In this document: piece after piece, positions 35,575 through 43,399 of the stretch | How the letters are laid out: each line of letters starts with the position of its first letter | Numbering within the stretch: the first letter of the stretch is position 1 | Assembly: GCF_900101465.1 (NCBI RefSeq) | Contig: NZ_FMZM01000005.1 | Coordinates: 314,291-378,290, forward strand | Source: Nocardioides lianchengensis | GTDB taxonomy: Bacteria; Actinomycetota; Actinomycetes; Propionibacteriales; Nocardioidaceae | Length of the DNA stretch: 64,000 bases | Direction: 5' to 3' | Notes under the pieces: generated by a model | The model's database searches: none | The model's input: only the letters and a program-made list of their open reading frames with translations | Told to the model about the DNA's origin: nothing | Translations under genes and position numbers: made by a program

Positions 35575-36772
35575 GGTAGGTGGTGGCCGTGCCGACCAGC
35601 GCGTCGCCGGCGAGCAGGTGCGCGGCGTTGGTGTGCTCCATCAGCTCGCCGGCCTTGGCGTGGCGGAACCACACCAGGTCGCCGATCTGCAGCAGCGCGG
35701 CGGTGTGCCCGACGAGCGGGGTCTGCACCTCGCCCGCGCCCTCCAGGGTGGTCACCTGCAGCCCGGCGGGTGCCCAGGGGGTCGGCAGCCGGTCGGGGCC
35801 GGCGGGGCCGGAGGCGACCAGGCCGCCGCCGTGCACGGTCGCGACGTCGGGCGAGGGGCGCCGGGTGACCGGCAGCCCGTAGAACGCCGCCGGTCGCGGC
35901 GCGAAGGAGCGGTAGTGGTCGAAGAGCGTGGGGACGAGGAGGCCGGAGCCCGCGGCGATCTCCGTCACCACGGGGTCCCCGCCGGAGGACTCCACCGACC
36001 CCGAGCCGCCGGCGTTCCAGAACTCCAGCTCGGTGATCTCGGCGAGCACGTCGGCGACCTCGCGCCGCCGGCGGGCGAGCTGGGCGACCGACGCGGTCTT
36101 CAGGCCGCGCACGATCATCGACCGCGCCCGCGCGGTCGGGACGACGTCCTGCAGTCCGGCCACCTGGCCCTCGTAGGTCATCACGCCGACCAGCCGGAAG
36201 CCCGGCCGGGAGGTGATGGTGCGGGCCAGCTCCAGCACCCCGGAGGCGTCGTACAGGGGGGAGCGCTTGGGGCCGACGTGCTGGCTGCCGATCCGCAGCC
36301 CGGCGTCGACGTCGATGGCGATCCGCACCGGGACGGCGGTCGAGGACCGCACGGAGTCGACCACGTCGAGCTGGGCGACGTCGTCGACCATCAGCGTGAC
36401 GTGGGCGGCGGCCCGGGGGGAGGCGACCAGCGTGGCCAGCGCTCCGCGGTCGACGGTCGGGTAGGCGACGACCAGGTCGTCGCTGACCCCCTGCTCCTCG
36501 AGCCACAGCGCCTCGCGGAGGGTGAAGGCCAGGACGCCCTCGAACCCGTCGCGGGCCAGGACCCGGCGCAGCAGGTCGGGCACGCGGACCGACTTGGAGG
36601 CGACCCGCACCGGCTTGCCGGCGGCGCGGCGTACGAGGTCCTTGGCGTTGGCGTCGAACGCGTCGAGGTCGACCACGACCAGGGGCGAGGAGAAGGGGGT
36701 CTCCTGGGCGGCGACGGCGGTGTTCAGCCGGGCCCAGAGCCGGTTGCGCTCGATGGTGGTGCTCCCGGCCAT
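35552..36772 (-). CDS. PLP-dependent amino acid deaminase/aldolase (alanine-racemase-like barrel)
   Basis: A 406-residue fold-type III PLP enzyme of the D-threonine aldolase/D-serine dehydratase type. The N-terminal barrel begins SSPLVVVDLDAFDANA (28-43), and the Schiff-base lysine is in RVASKSVRVPDLL (Lys60). The C-terminal domain contains EFWNAGGSGSVE and VTEIAAGSGLLVPTLFDHY. Substrate specificity cannot be set from the sequence. ATG 36772 overlaps the preceding membrane protein stop by one base (TGATG). Confidence 0.8.
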   Translation of the reverse strand: MAGSTTIERNRLWARLNTAVAAQETPFSSPLVVVDLDAFDANAKDLVRRAAGKPVRVASKSVRVPDLLRRVLARDGFEGVLAFTLREALWLEEQGVSDDLVVAYPTVDRGALATLVASPRAAAHVTLMVDDVAQLDVVDSVRSSTAVPVRIAIDVDAGLRIGSQHVGPKRSPLYDASGVLELARTITSRPGFRLVGVMTYEGQVAGLQDVVPTARARSMIVRGLKTASVAQLARRRREVADVLAEITELEFWNAGGSGSVESSGGDPVVTEIAAGSGLLVPTLFDHYRSFAPRPAAFYGLPVTRRPSPDVATVHGGGLVASGPAGPDRLPTPWAPAGLQVTTLEGAGEVQTPLVGHTAALLQIGDLVWFRHAKAGELMEHTNAAHLLAGDALVGTATTYRGHGLAF

Positions 36773-37206
36773 CAGGAGATGCCCCGCTTGCGCAGCAGCG
36801 CCTCGATGTCGGCCATGTCGTCGTCCCGGACCGCAGGTGCGCCGCGCTGCTCGGCGTTCGCGGGCCGCTCCAGGCGGCCGGGCTCCTCGGCCGGGGGCGC
36901 GACCCGGGGCCGGCGCGCGTCGATGGCCCGGGCCACGACGAAGGCGACGACGGCGACGCCCGCGACCACGATGCCGGACCACACCCGGGGGTTGAGGGCC
37001 AGGCCGCCGGCCCAGTCGCCGACCGCGTCGACGATCCGGGTGAACATCCGCAGCGTGTCGGTGAGGTACGCCGCCAGCGGCAGCAGGGTCAGCCCGATCC
37101 CGCGGATCCCGGAGGCCAGGCCCCGGCGGCGGAAGGCGTACCAGGTCCAGATCCCGCCCACCACGGTGAGGCTCAAGGTCAGCGCTGCCCAGCTCGCGTC
37201 GTCCAC
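36772..37206 (-). CDS. Small membrane protein of unknown function
   Basis: A 144-residue protein with three predicted membrane helices (about 6-22, 37-52 and 78-95) and a polar C-terminal tail ending DDDMADIEALLRKRGIS, which looks like a docking helix. GTG 37206 is selected because GGAGG lies eight bases upstream; an ATG at 37224 is also open. It heads the minus-strand set with the PLP enzyme, kinase and epimerase. I do not recognise a family. Confidence 0.6.
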   Translation of the reverse strand: MDDASWAALTLSLTVVGGIWTWYAFRRRGLASGIRGIGLTLLPLAAYLTDTLRMFTRIVDAVGDWAGGLALNPRVWSGIVVAGVAVVAFVVARAIDARRPRVAPPAEEPGRLERPANAEQRGAPAVRDDDMADIEALLRKRGIS

Positions 37207-37278
37207 GCGATCAGCCTCCCACACGGCGCGCGGCGGCCCCGGTTCCCGTCACCGGGTCGTCCGCCTGACAATGGAGCC

Positions 37279-37803
37279 ATGGAGCAGGTGGACGGAGCCC
37301 GTCGCGAGCTGGCGAGCCCGGCGTACCCCGACGACACGGGTGCGGTCCCGGGCGACCTGGCCGCGGCCCTGGCGTCGTACGACGAGGCGCCTGACGAGCC
37401 GGGTCGGTACGCCGGCGTGCTCGCCGCGCTGCAGACGGGGCGACTCCTGGTGCCGGTCGTCGCGGTGCTGGGGGAGGTGGAGGTCGACCAGGCCGGCCGG
37501 ACCCGCGACAAGTCCGCCGACATGGCGGCCGTGCTGCTCACCGGCGCCGACGGCCGGCTGGCGCTGCTGGCGTTCACGGGGCTGGAGGCCTTGCGGGCCT
37601 GGGACCCGCAGGCCCGTCCGGTGCCGGTGCTCACGCAGCTCGCGGCCCAGTCGGCGGTCCAGGAGGGGGCGGCTGCCCTGGTGGTCGATGTCGCCGGTCC
37701 GATCCCTGTCGTCGTCGAGGGCGAGGACCTGCACGGTCTCGCTGCCGGCTGGACGCTCGCCCAGGTTGCCGGGCAGCCCGCCTGGGTGCGCCCCACCGAT
37801 TAG
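37279..37803 (+). CDS. SseB-family protein
   Basis: A 174-residue soluble protein with the SseB-like alpha/beta domain (RLLVPVVAVLGEVEVDQ, DMAAVLLTGADGRLALLAFTG, and ALVVDVAGPIPVVVEGEDL). It is commonly encoded just upstream of infC in actinobacteria; the biochemical role is unknown. GACAAT lies six bases before ATG 37279, so the transcript may be leaderless. The gene precedes the long infC leader. Confidence 0.8.
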   Translation: MEQVDGARRELASPAYPDDTGAVPGDLAAALASYDEAPDEPGRYAGVLAALQTGRLLVPVVAVLGEVEVDQAGRTRDKSADMAAVLLTGADGRLALLAFTGLEALRAWDPQARPVPVLTQLAAQSAVQEGAAALVVDVAGPIPVVVEGEDLHGLAAGWTLAQVAGQPAWVRPTD

Positions 37804-37824
37804 CGGCATGCCGGAATGTTCGGC

Positions 37825-37830
37825 TAACCT
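37825..37830 (+). promoter_or_regulatory. Candidate -10 box of the infC operon
   Basis: TAACCT lies 22 bases after the SseB-family stop; transcription would begin near 37837, giving a leader of about 285 bases to infC. No good -35 box is visible, so this placement is tentative. Confidence 0.3.
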
Positions 37831-37903
37831 CGGGTGTTGACCGATCAGTTCCCCGTGCCGCGAGGCGTCCGGGGAGCCGATCATCAAGCGGAGGACAAGC
37901 AAC

Positions 37904-38050
37904 ATCGTCTCCCACCCGCATCGGCCGAAGCACGATCAGGTCGTCGGGTCCGGTCCCGTAGGTCCCACCAGGCGCTGGTCGTCCGGTGGTGGTCCTCGGT
38001 GGTGCGATCACCTCGCGGTGACGTGTCGCGACTGGCTTCCGCTTGGATGA
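37904..38050 (+). CDS. Putative AUC-initiated leader peptide of the infC operon
   Basis: A 48-codon open frame begins with ATC (37904-37906) eight bases after a perfect GGAGGA (37890-37895) and ends at TGA 38048-38050. No ATG or GTG start with a comparable site exists. The last five codons cover the left arm and loop of the hairpin at 38034-38059, so a ribosome finishing this frame would prevent the hairpin from forming. The start codon class matches infC itself, suggesting that IF3 activity governs its translation. The peptide is basic and Trp-, Gly- and Pro-rich, with no family resemblance; its sequence may not matter. Confidence 0.5.
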   Translation: MVSHPHRPKHDQVVGSGPVGPTRRWSSGGGPRWCDHLAVTCRDWLPLG

Positions 38051-38070
38051 GCGGAAGCCTTCGTTGATTT
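38034..38070 (+). terminator. Attenuator-like hairpin in the infC leader
   Basis: GGCTTCCGCT (38034-38043) pairs perfectly with AGCGGAAGCC (38050-38059) around a 6-base loop, followed by the U-rich TTCGTTGATTT. It is 53 bases before the infC start codon and overlaps the end of the leader open frame. Confidence 0.65.
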
Positions 38071-38123
38071 CGGGCCCCCGCCCGCACGACGAGACCACCT
38101 GGCCACCTACCACTGGAGGACAC

Positions 38124-38807
38124 ATCAGCACCGAGCTTCGTATCAACGACCGGATCCGGGTTTCCGAGGTCCGCCTCGTTGGACCCAGCGGCGAGACCGT
38201 CGGCATCGTGCCGACGGCCGATGCGCTGCGCCTTGCCCAGGAAGCCGACCTCGACCTCGTCGAGATCGCGCCCATGGCCCGCCCGCCGGTCTGCAAGCTC
38301 ATGGACTACGGGAAGTTCAAGTACGAGAACGCCCAGAAGGCCCGCGAGGCCCGCCGGAACCAGACGAACGTGATCATCAAGGAGATGAAGCTTCGTCCCA
38401 AGATCGACGCGCACGACTACGAGACCAAGAAGGGTCACGTGGTGCGCTTCCTCAAGGCCGGCGACAAGGTCAAGATCACGATCATGTTCCGCGGCCGCGA
38501 GCAGCACCGCCCCGAGCTGGGCTTCCGGCTGCTGCAGAAGCTGTCCGAGGACGTCGCGGAGCTCGGCTTCGTGGAGTCCTCGCCCAAGCAGGACGGCCGC
38601 AACATGATCATGGTGCTCGGCCCGCACAAGAAGAAGGCCGACGCCAAGGTCGACGCCCTCGCCGCCAAGGAGTCCCGCGCCGCCGAGCGTGCCGCGGCCC
38701 AGGCCGAGGAGCAGGCCGAGCGCGACGCCGCCCACGCCGCCGGACCGGTGGCGAAGAAGAAGGAGCGTGGCCGCTCCGAGAACCTCGATCCCGAGATCGA
38801 GGCCTGA
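38124..38807 (+). CDS. infC: Translation initiation factor IF-3, AUC start codon
   Basis: IF3 discriminates against non-canonical start codons and incorrect initiator tRNA on the 30S subunit. It is 227 residues. The N-terminal domain ([18 protein letters not shown]) and linker ([15 protein letters not shown]) precede the C-terminal domain ([31 protein letters not shown]). The tail after about residue 180 is a charged Ala/Glu/Lys extension. The start is placed at ATC 38124, preceded by GGAGGACAC, because homologous proteins begin exactly at this ISTE segment; an upstream in-frame ATG at 38043 would start within the attenuator. Use of a rare codon permits autoregulation. Confidence 0.93.
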   Translation: MSTELRINDRIRVSEVRLVGPSGETVGIVPTADALRLAQEADLDLVEIAPMARPPVCKLMDYGKFKYENAQKAREARRNQTNVIIKEMKLRPKIDAHDYETKKGHVVRFLKAGDKVKITIMFRGREQHRPELGFRLLQKLSEDVAELGFVESSPKQDGRNMIMVLGPHKKKADAKVDALAAKESRAAERAAAQAEEQAERDAAHAAGPVAKKKERGRSENLDPEIEA

Positions 38808-38876
38808 GCCCCACCGCAGACCATCCTCGCCGGCGCGCCACCGTGCGCCGGGCAGGACGACGAGAGAGAGAAACAG

Positions 38877-39071
38877 ATGCCGAAGAACAAGAGCCACTCG
38901 GGTGCCGGGAAGCGCTTCCGCGTGACCGGGTCCGGCAAGATCCTTCGCGAGAAGGCCGGCAAGCGCCACAACCTCGAGAAGAAGGCCTCGAAGGTCACGC
39001 GCCGCCTGACCGGGACCGTCGAGGTCGCCAAGGCCGACGTCCCCCGCGCGAAGAAGATGCTGGGTCTCTGA
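38877..39071 (+). CDS. rpmI: 50S ribosomal protein L35
   Basis: A 64-residue basic ribosomal protein starting [20 protein letters not shown], the usual L35 N terminus. GAGAGAGAAAC precedes ATG 38877. It lies 69 bases after infC in the conserved infC-rpmI-rplT order. Its stop is followed by three consecutive hairpins before rplT. Confidence 0.97.
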   Translation: MPKNKSHSGAGKRFRVTGSGKILREKAGKRHNLEKKASKVTRRLTGTVEVAKADVPRAKKMLGL

Positions 39072-39075
39072 CTCC

Positions 39076-39136
39076 CACGGGGCTCCGCCCCCGTGAGCCC
39101 CCGCTGGGGCTCTGCCCCAGACCCCGACCGGGGGTC
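39076..39136 (+). repeat. Three consecutive short hairpins between rpmI and rplT
   Basis: Hairpin 1 is CACGGGG (39076-39082) with CCCCGTG (39089-39095). Hairpin 2 is CTGGGGC-TCT-GCCCCAG (39104-39120). Hairpin 3 is GACCCC (39120-39125) with GGGGTC (39131-39136). They occupy nearly the whole 100-base spacer; none has a U tract. They could stabilise or process the mRNA, or form a ribosomal-protein binding site. Confidence 0.65.
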
Positions 39137-39171
39137 TCCCGAACCGAACTTTGAGCACCAAGGAGTAACAA

Positions 39172-39564
39172 GTGGCACGCGTCAAGCGGGCGGTCAACGC
39201 CCAGAAGAAGCGCCGGGTCGTCCTCGAGCGGGCCAGCGGCTACCGCGGTCAGCGCTCGCGCCTGTACCGCAAGGCCAAGGAGCAGGTCACCCACTCGCTG
39301 GTCTACAGCTACAACGACCGGCGCAAGAACAAGGGCAACTTCCGCAAGCTGTGGATCCAGCGGATCAACGCTGCGGCCCGCGCCCAGGGGATCACCTACA
39401 ACCGGTTCATCCAGGGCCTCGGCCTGGCCGGTGTCGAGGTCGACCGCAAGATCCTGGCCGAGCTGGCCGTCAACGACGTGGCCGCCTTCAACGCGCTGGT
39501 CGAGGTCGCCAAGGCCGCGCTGCCCGCGGACGTCAACGCCCCCAAGGCGGAGGCCTCGGCCTGA
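39172..39564 (+). CDS. rplT: 50S ribosomal protein L20
   Basis: A 130-residue rRNA-binding protein. [15 protein letters not shown] and [15 protein letters not shown] form the long N-terminal extension, and [17 protein letters not shown] and [14 protein letters not shown] [13 protein letters not shown] form the globular half. It starts with GTG 39172 after AAGGAG. The stop TGA overlaps the likely CTG start of the next gene (CTGA). Confidence 0.97.
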   Translation: MARVKRAVNAQKKRRVVLERASGYRGQRSRLYRKAKEQVTHSLVYSYNDRRKNKGNFRKLWIQRINAAARAQGITYNRFIQGLGLAGVEVDRKILAELAVNDVAAFNALVEVAKAALPADVNAPKAEASA

Positions 39565-40367
39565 CCACCCCTCTGACGACCGGCAACGGTCGTCTCAAGG
39601 ACACGCGCAAGCTCAGCCGCCGCTCGGTGCGATCCGAGCGGCGGCTGTTCCTCGCCGACGGCCCGAAGGCCGTCGAGGGGGCGCTGTCCGTGCCGGGCTG
39701 CGTCGTCGAGGTCTTCGCGACCCCCGCCGCCACCGAGCAGTACGCCGGGCTCGCCACGGAGGCGGTCGAGGTCCCGTGGACGCTTGTCGACGACCGGGCC
39801 CTGGCCTCGCTGAGCGACAGTGTGTCGCCCGCCGGCGTGGTGGCGCTCTGCCGCCACCTGGACCGGCCGCTCGACGACCTGCTCAGCACCCCGCGCCGGC
39901 TGGTGGCGCTGTGCGCCGACGTGCGTGACCCCGGCAACGCGGGCACCGTCGTCCGGTGCGCGGACGCGGCCGGCGTCGAGGTCGTGGTGCTCGCCGGCAG
40001 CTCCGTCGACGCCTACAACCCGAAGACGGTTCGGGCGAGCGTGGGCAGTCTCTTCCACGTCCCGGTCGCGGTCGAGCCGGACGCCGCCGCCGCGGTCCGG
40101 GCCGCCCGGGCCGCGGGCCTGACCGTGCTGGCCGCCGACGGTGCCGGCGAGGTCGACCTCTTCGAGGCCGACGAGCTGCTCACCCGTCCGACGGCCTGGC
40201 TGTTCGGCAACGAGGCCTGGGGGCTGCCCGACGAGCTGGCGGCGCTCGCCGACCACCGGGTCCGGATCCCGATTCATGGCCGCGCCGAGAGCCTCAACCT
40301 CTCCACCGCGGCCGCCCTCTGCCTCTACGCCTCCGCGCGGGCCCAGCGCCGTACCCTGCAGGAGTGA
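39561..40367 (+). CDS. TrmH-family (SpoU) rRNA 2'-O-methyltransferase
   Basis: A 268-residue trefoil-knot methyltransferase. A substrate-binding N-terminal domain ([20 protein letters not shown]) precedes the SPOUT domain. The SPOUT motifs are [20 protein letters not shown] (about 118-137), [12 protein letters not shown] and [21 protein letters not shown], together forming the SAM knot. The frame has no ATG or GTG near the proper start. CTG 39561 overlaps the rplT stop as CTGA and has GGAGG seven bases upstream, so a CTG start is proposed. The next usable GTG (39627) would remove the conserved N terminus. Confidence 0.87.
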   Translation: MTTPLTTGNGRLKDTRKLSRRSVRSERRLFLADGPKAVEGALSVPGCVVEVFATPAATEQYAGLATEAVEVPWTLVDDRALASLSDSVSPAGVVALCRHLDRPLDDLLSTPRRLVALCADVRDPGNAGTVVRCADAAGVEVVVLAGSSVDAYNPKTVRASVGSLFHVPVAVEPDAAAAVRAARAAGLTVLAADGAGEVDLFEADELLTRPTAWLFGNEAWGLPDELAALADHRVRIPIHGRAESLNLSTAAALCLYASARAQRRTLQE

Positions 40368-41425
40368 CCGACCCGGAGCACGACGCCCAGGCGCTCGCCG
40401 ACTCGCTGCCCGACGGCGTGGTGGTGGCCGGCCCCGACCGGGTCGTGACCCTGGTGTCCTCGGTCGCCGCCACGATGCTCGGCCTGACCGCCGTCGAGAC
40501 GGTCGGTCGGCCGCTGGGTGAGGTCCTCACGCTGCAGGATCACGAGGGCCAGCACTGGTACGACGTCAACCGCCCCTACCGCGGCCTCGCGACCCGGCGG
40601 GCGGTCCCCGAGCAGTCCTGGCAGCTCCCCAACGGGGAGGAGGTCCTGGTCGCGGCCCGGATCCACAGGCCCGCCCTCGACCAGCCGGTGTCCCGGGTCG
40701 TGGTGACCCTGCGCTCGGGCCGTGGTCGCGCGCGCCTGGACCGCGAGCGCTCCGACCTGGTCGCGACGGTGGCCCACGAGCTGCGCTCGCCGCTGACCGG
40801 GGTGAAGGGCTTCGTCCAGGCCCTGCTGAACCGGTGGGACAAGCTGAACGACGAGCAGAAGAAGCTGATGCTCACCACCGTGCACGCCGACTCCGACCGG
40901 CTCAGCCGGCTGATCGCCGAGCTGCTCGACGTGGCCCGCATCGACACCGGGCGGCTCCAGCTCTACCCGCGGCCCGCCGACGCCCAGGTCCTGGTCCACC
41001 GGATCGTCGAGTCGGTCTCCGCCGGCACCGCCACCCCCGTCGAGCTGGAGGTCGGCCCCGACCTGCCGGAGATCACGGTCGACCCCGACAAGTTCACCCA
41101 GGTGGTCACCAACCTGGTCGAGAACGGCGTCCGGCACGGCGACGGCACGGTCCGGGTGGCCCTGCGCGCGATGCCCGAGGGCACCGAGTGGCCGGGCGTG
41201 GAGGTCACCGTCGACGACCAGGGCACCGGGATCCCCGTCGAGCTGCGCCGCCGGGTCTTCACCAAGTTCTGGAAGGGCGGCGTACGGGGCGGCTCGGGCC
41301 TCGGGCTCTACATCGTGCACGGTCTGGTCCGCGCCCACGGCGGCATCGTGGTCATCGACGACGCCCCCGGCGGCGGCGCCCGTGTAGTCACGTGCTGGCC
41401 GGCCGAGGATCGTCGCCAGGACTGA
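40364..41425 (+). CDS. Soluble PAS-domain sensor histidine kinase
   Basis: A 353-residue cytoplasmic kinase. An N-terminal PAS domain (about 10-115, LPDGVVVAGPDRVVTLVSSV) is followed by HisKA with TVAHELRSPLTGVKGFVQAL (His about 137) and the ATPase domain with N box NLVENGVRHG, DDQGTGIP and GGSGLGLYIVHGL. No membrane helix is seen. GTG 40364 overlaps the methyltransferase stop (GTGA). The cognate regulator is not adjacent. Its 3' end overlaps the convergent DUF817 gene by 38 bases. Confidence 0.9.
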   Translation: MTDPEHDAQALADSLPDGVVVAGPDRVVTLVSSVAATMLGLTAVETVGRPLGEVLTLQDHEGQHWYDVNRPYRGLATRRAVPEQSWQLPNGEEVLVAARIHRPALDQPVSRVVVTLRSGRGRARLDRERSDLVATVAHELRSPLTGVKGFVQALLNRWDKLNDEQKKLMLTTVHADSDRLSRLIAELLDVARIDTGRLQLYPRPADAQVLVHRIVESVSAGTATPVELEVGPDLPEITVDPDKFTQVVTNLVENGVRHGDGTVRVALRAMPEGTEWPGVEVTVDDQGTGIPVELRRRVFTKFWKGGVRGGSGLGLYIVHGLVRAHGGIVVIDDAPGGGARVVTCWPAEDRRQD

Positions 41426-42245
41426 CCGACGACTCCTCCACGTGGTGCAGGACGCCCTCGTACCGCTTCACGGTCGCCACGAGCACGAAGCTCATCGTGA
41501 CCAGCAGCGCCCAGGCCCCGATCTTCGACGCGTGCACGACGTGCCAGACCTGCTCCTGGCCGGGGTAGGCCCAGGCGTCCAGCAGGGTCGCGAGGTTCTC
41601 GGCGATCCAGAGGAAGAGCCCGATCAGCAGGAACGACACGGCCAGGGGCATCCGGTAGCGGGCCGGGCCGACGGTGAAGTGCACCCAGGTACGGCGCAGC
41701 AGCACCAGCCCCGCCAGCGCGAGCGGCACGCGCAGGTCGACGATCCAGTGGTGGGTGAAGAAGTTCGCGTAGATCCCCACGGCGACCGCCGTCGCGGGCA
41801 GTGCCGGGTAGTGGCTGACCCGCAGGTCCAGGCGCCGCCAGGCCTGGCAGATGTAGGAGCCGACGGCGGCGTACATGAAGCCGGAGAAGAGCGGCACGCC
41901 CGCCACCTTGGTCACCGCGTCGCCGGGGTAGGACCAGGAGCCGACGTGCACCTTGAACAGCTCCAGGCCGAGTCCCAGCAGGTGGAAGGCGCAGATCACC
42001 AGCACCTCGCGCCAGCTCTCCAGGCCCAGCCACCAGAAGCCGAGCGTGACCGCGACGCACCACACCAGCAGTGCGTCGTACGACGCCACCGGCAGCGGGA
42101 CGACGAAGCAGACCAGCAGCCCGGCGAACACCGCGGCGGCGAAGACGCAGGACTGCAGCTCCGCCCACGCGAAGCGGAGCAGCTGCCGGACCGGGTACGC
42201 CGGGAACCGGTTCGCGCGTCCGGCGACCGGCTCCCTAGACTCCAC
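41388..42245 (-). CDS. DUF817 family membrane protein
   Basis: A 285-residue integral membrane protein with about eight helices. Conserved polar and aromatic segments such as [30 protein letters not shown] and [14 protein letters not shown] match the DUF817 family, whose function is unknown. Several starts are possible (GTG 42245, GTG 42257, ATG 42305); 42245 is preferred because the longer versions run into the pheS start region. It is divergent from pheS and tail-to-tail with the PAS kinase gene. Confidence 0.8.
   Translation of the reverse strand: MESREPVAGRANRFPAYPVRQLLRFAWAELQSCVFAAAVFAGLLVCFVVPLPVASYDALLVWCVAVTLGFWWLGLESWREVLVICAFHLLGLGLELFKVHVGSWSYPGDAVTKVAGVPLFSGFMYAAVGSYICQAWRRLDLRVSHYPALPATAVAVGIYANFFTHHWIVDLRVPLALAGLVLLRRTWVHFTVGPARYRMPLAVSFLLIGLFLWIAENLATLLDAWAYPGQEQVWHVVHASKIGAWALLVTMSFVLVATVKRYEGVLHHVEESSVSPGDDPRPAST
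42236..42241 (+). promoter_or_regulatory. -10 box upstream of pheS
   Basis: TAGACT lies five bases before an in-frame GTG (42247) and 48 bases before the preferred TTG start of pheS. Transcription probably begins at or near 42247. Confidence 0.5.
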
Positions 42246-42288
42246 GGTGACGTTCACCCTGCTATTGACGCACGACGAGAGGCCCGAG

Positions 42289-43395
42289 TTGTCCGGCCCG
42301 AACACCGACTACGACCCCGTGGAGGTCACGCCCTTGAAGTCCGAGGAGGTCGAGGCCGCCCGTGACGCCGCCCTCGCGGCGATCGCCGGCGCTGCCGATC
42401 TCGACGGGCTCAAGCAGGTGCGGATCGACCACACCGGAGACCGGTCGCCGCTGGCGCTGGCCAACCGCGAGATCGGGGCGCTCCCGCCGCAGGCCCGCAA
42501 GGAGGCCGGCCAGCGCATCGGCCAGGCCCGCGGTGCCGTCAACAAGGCGCTGGGGGAGCGGCAGGCCGTGCTCGAGGTCGAGCACGAGGAGCGGATGCTG
42601 GTCGAGGAGACCGTCGACGTCACGCTCCCGACCGACCGGCTTCCGTCGGGTGCCCGCCACCCGATCACCACCGGCTCCGAGCTGATCGCCGACATCTTTG
42701 TGGCCATGGGCTGGGAGGTCGCGGAGGGCCCGGTCATCGAGGCCGAGTGGCTCAACTTCGACGCCCTCAACCTCGGTGCCGACCACCCGGCGCGCACGAT
42801 GCAGGACACCTTCTGGACCGAGCCGGCCGAGAACGCGATGGTGCTGCGCACCCACACCTCGCCGGTGCAGGCGCGCACGATGCTGACCCGTACGCCGCCG
42901 ATCTACGTCGTCTGCCCGGGGCGGGTCTTCCGCACCGACGAGTACGACGCCACGCACAGCCCGATGTTCCACCAGGTCGAGGGCCTCGCGATCGACGAGG
43001 GCATCAGCATGGCCCACCTCAAGGGCACCCTCGACCACTTCGCGACGTCGATGTTCGGCGAGGGGATCACGACCCGGTTCCGGCCGTCGTACTTCCCCTT
43101 CACCGAGCCGTCCGCCGAGGTCGACCTGGTCTGCTTCGTCTGCCGGGGCGCCGGCGAGCTGGAGGGCTCGCCGTGTCGCACCTGCCGCGGGGAGGGCTGG
43201 ATCGAGTGGGGTGGCTGCGGTGTCGTGAATCCGCGGGTGCTCACCGCCTGCGGCGTGGACGCCGAGCGCTACACCGGCTTCGCCTTCGGCATGGGCATCG
43301 ACCGGACGCTGATGTTCCGCCACGGGCTCGAGGACCTCCGCGAGCTCTTCGAGGGCGACGTCCGCTTCACCACCGCTTTCGGAACGGAACTCTGA
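42289..43395 (+). CDS. pheS: Phenylalanine-tRNA ligase alpha subunit
   Basis: Catalytic subunit of the alpha2beta2 synthetase. It is 368 residues from TTG 42289 ([13 protein letters not shown]), preceded by GAGAGG. An in-frame GTG at 42247 just after TAGACT could give a leaderless form 14 residues longer. The N-terminal coiled coil binds tRNA. The class II motifs include [20 protein letters not shown] (motif 2), FTEPSAEVD and [10 protein letters not shown] (motif 3). A four-cysteine insert, CFVCRGAG followed by CRTC, looks like a structural zinc site. pheT follows four bases later. Confidence 0.95.
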   Translation: MSGPNTDYDPVEVTPLKSEEVEAARDAALAAIAGAADLDGLKQVRIDHTGDRSPLALANREIGALPPQARKEAGQRIGQARGAVNKALGERQAVLEVEHEERMLVEETVDVTLPTDRLPSGARHPITTGSELIADIFVAMGWEVAEGPVIEAEWLNFDALNLGADHPARTMQDTFWTEPAENAMVLRTHTSPVQARTMLTRTPPIYVVCPGRVFRTDEYDATHSPMFHQVEGLAIDEGISMAHLKGTLDHFATSMFGEGITTRFRPSYFPFTEPSAEVDLVCFVCRGAGELEGSPCRTCRGEGWIEWGGCGVVNPRVLTACGVDAERYTGFAFGMGIDRTLMFRHGLEDLRELFEGDVRFTTAFGTEL

Positions 43396-43399
43396 GCAC

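Noticed and set aside
37834..38067. A 77-codon TTG-initiated frame in the infC leader
   Set aside because: It begins within the presumed promoter region, lacks a ribosome binding site, and runs through the attenuator. The AUC frame has a perfect Shine-Dalgarno sequence and ends in the hairpin loop.
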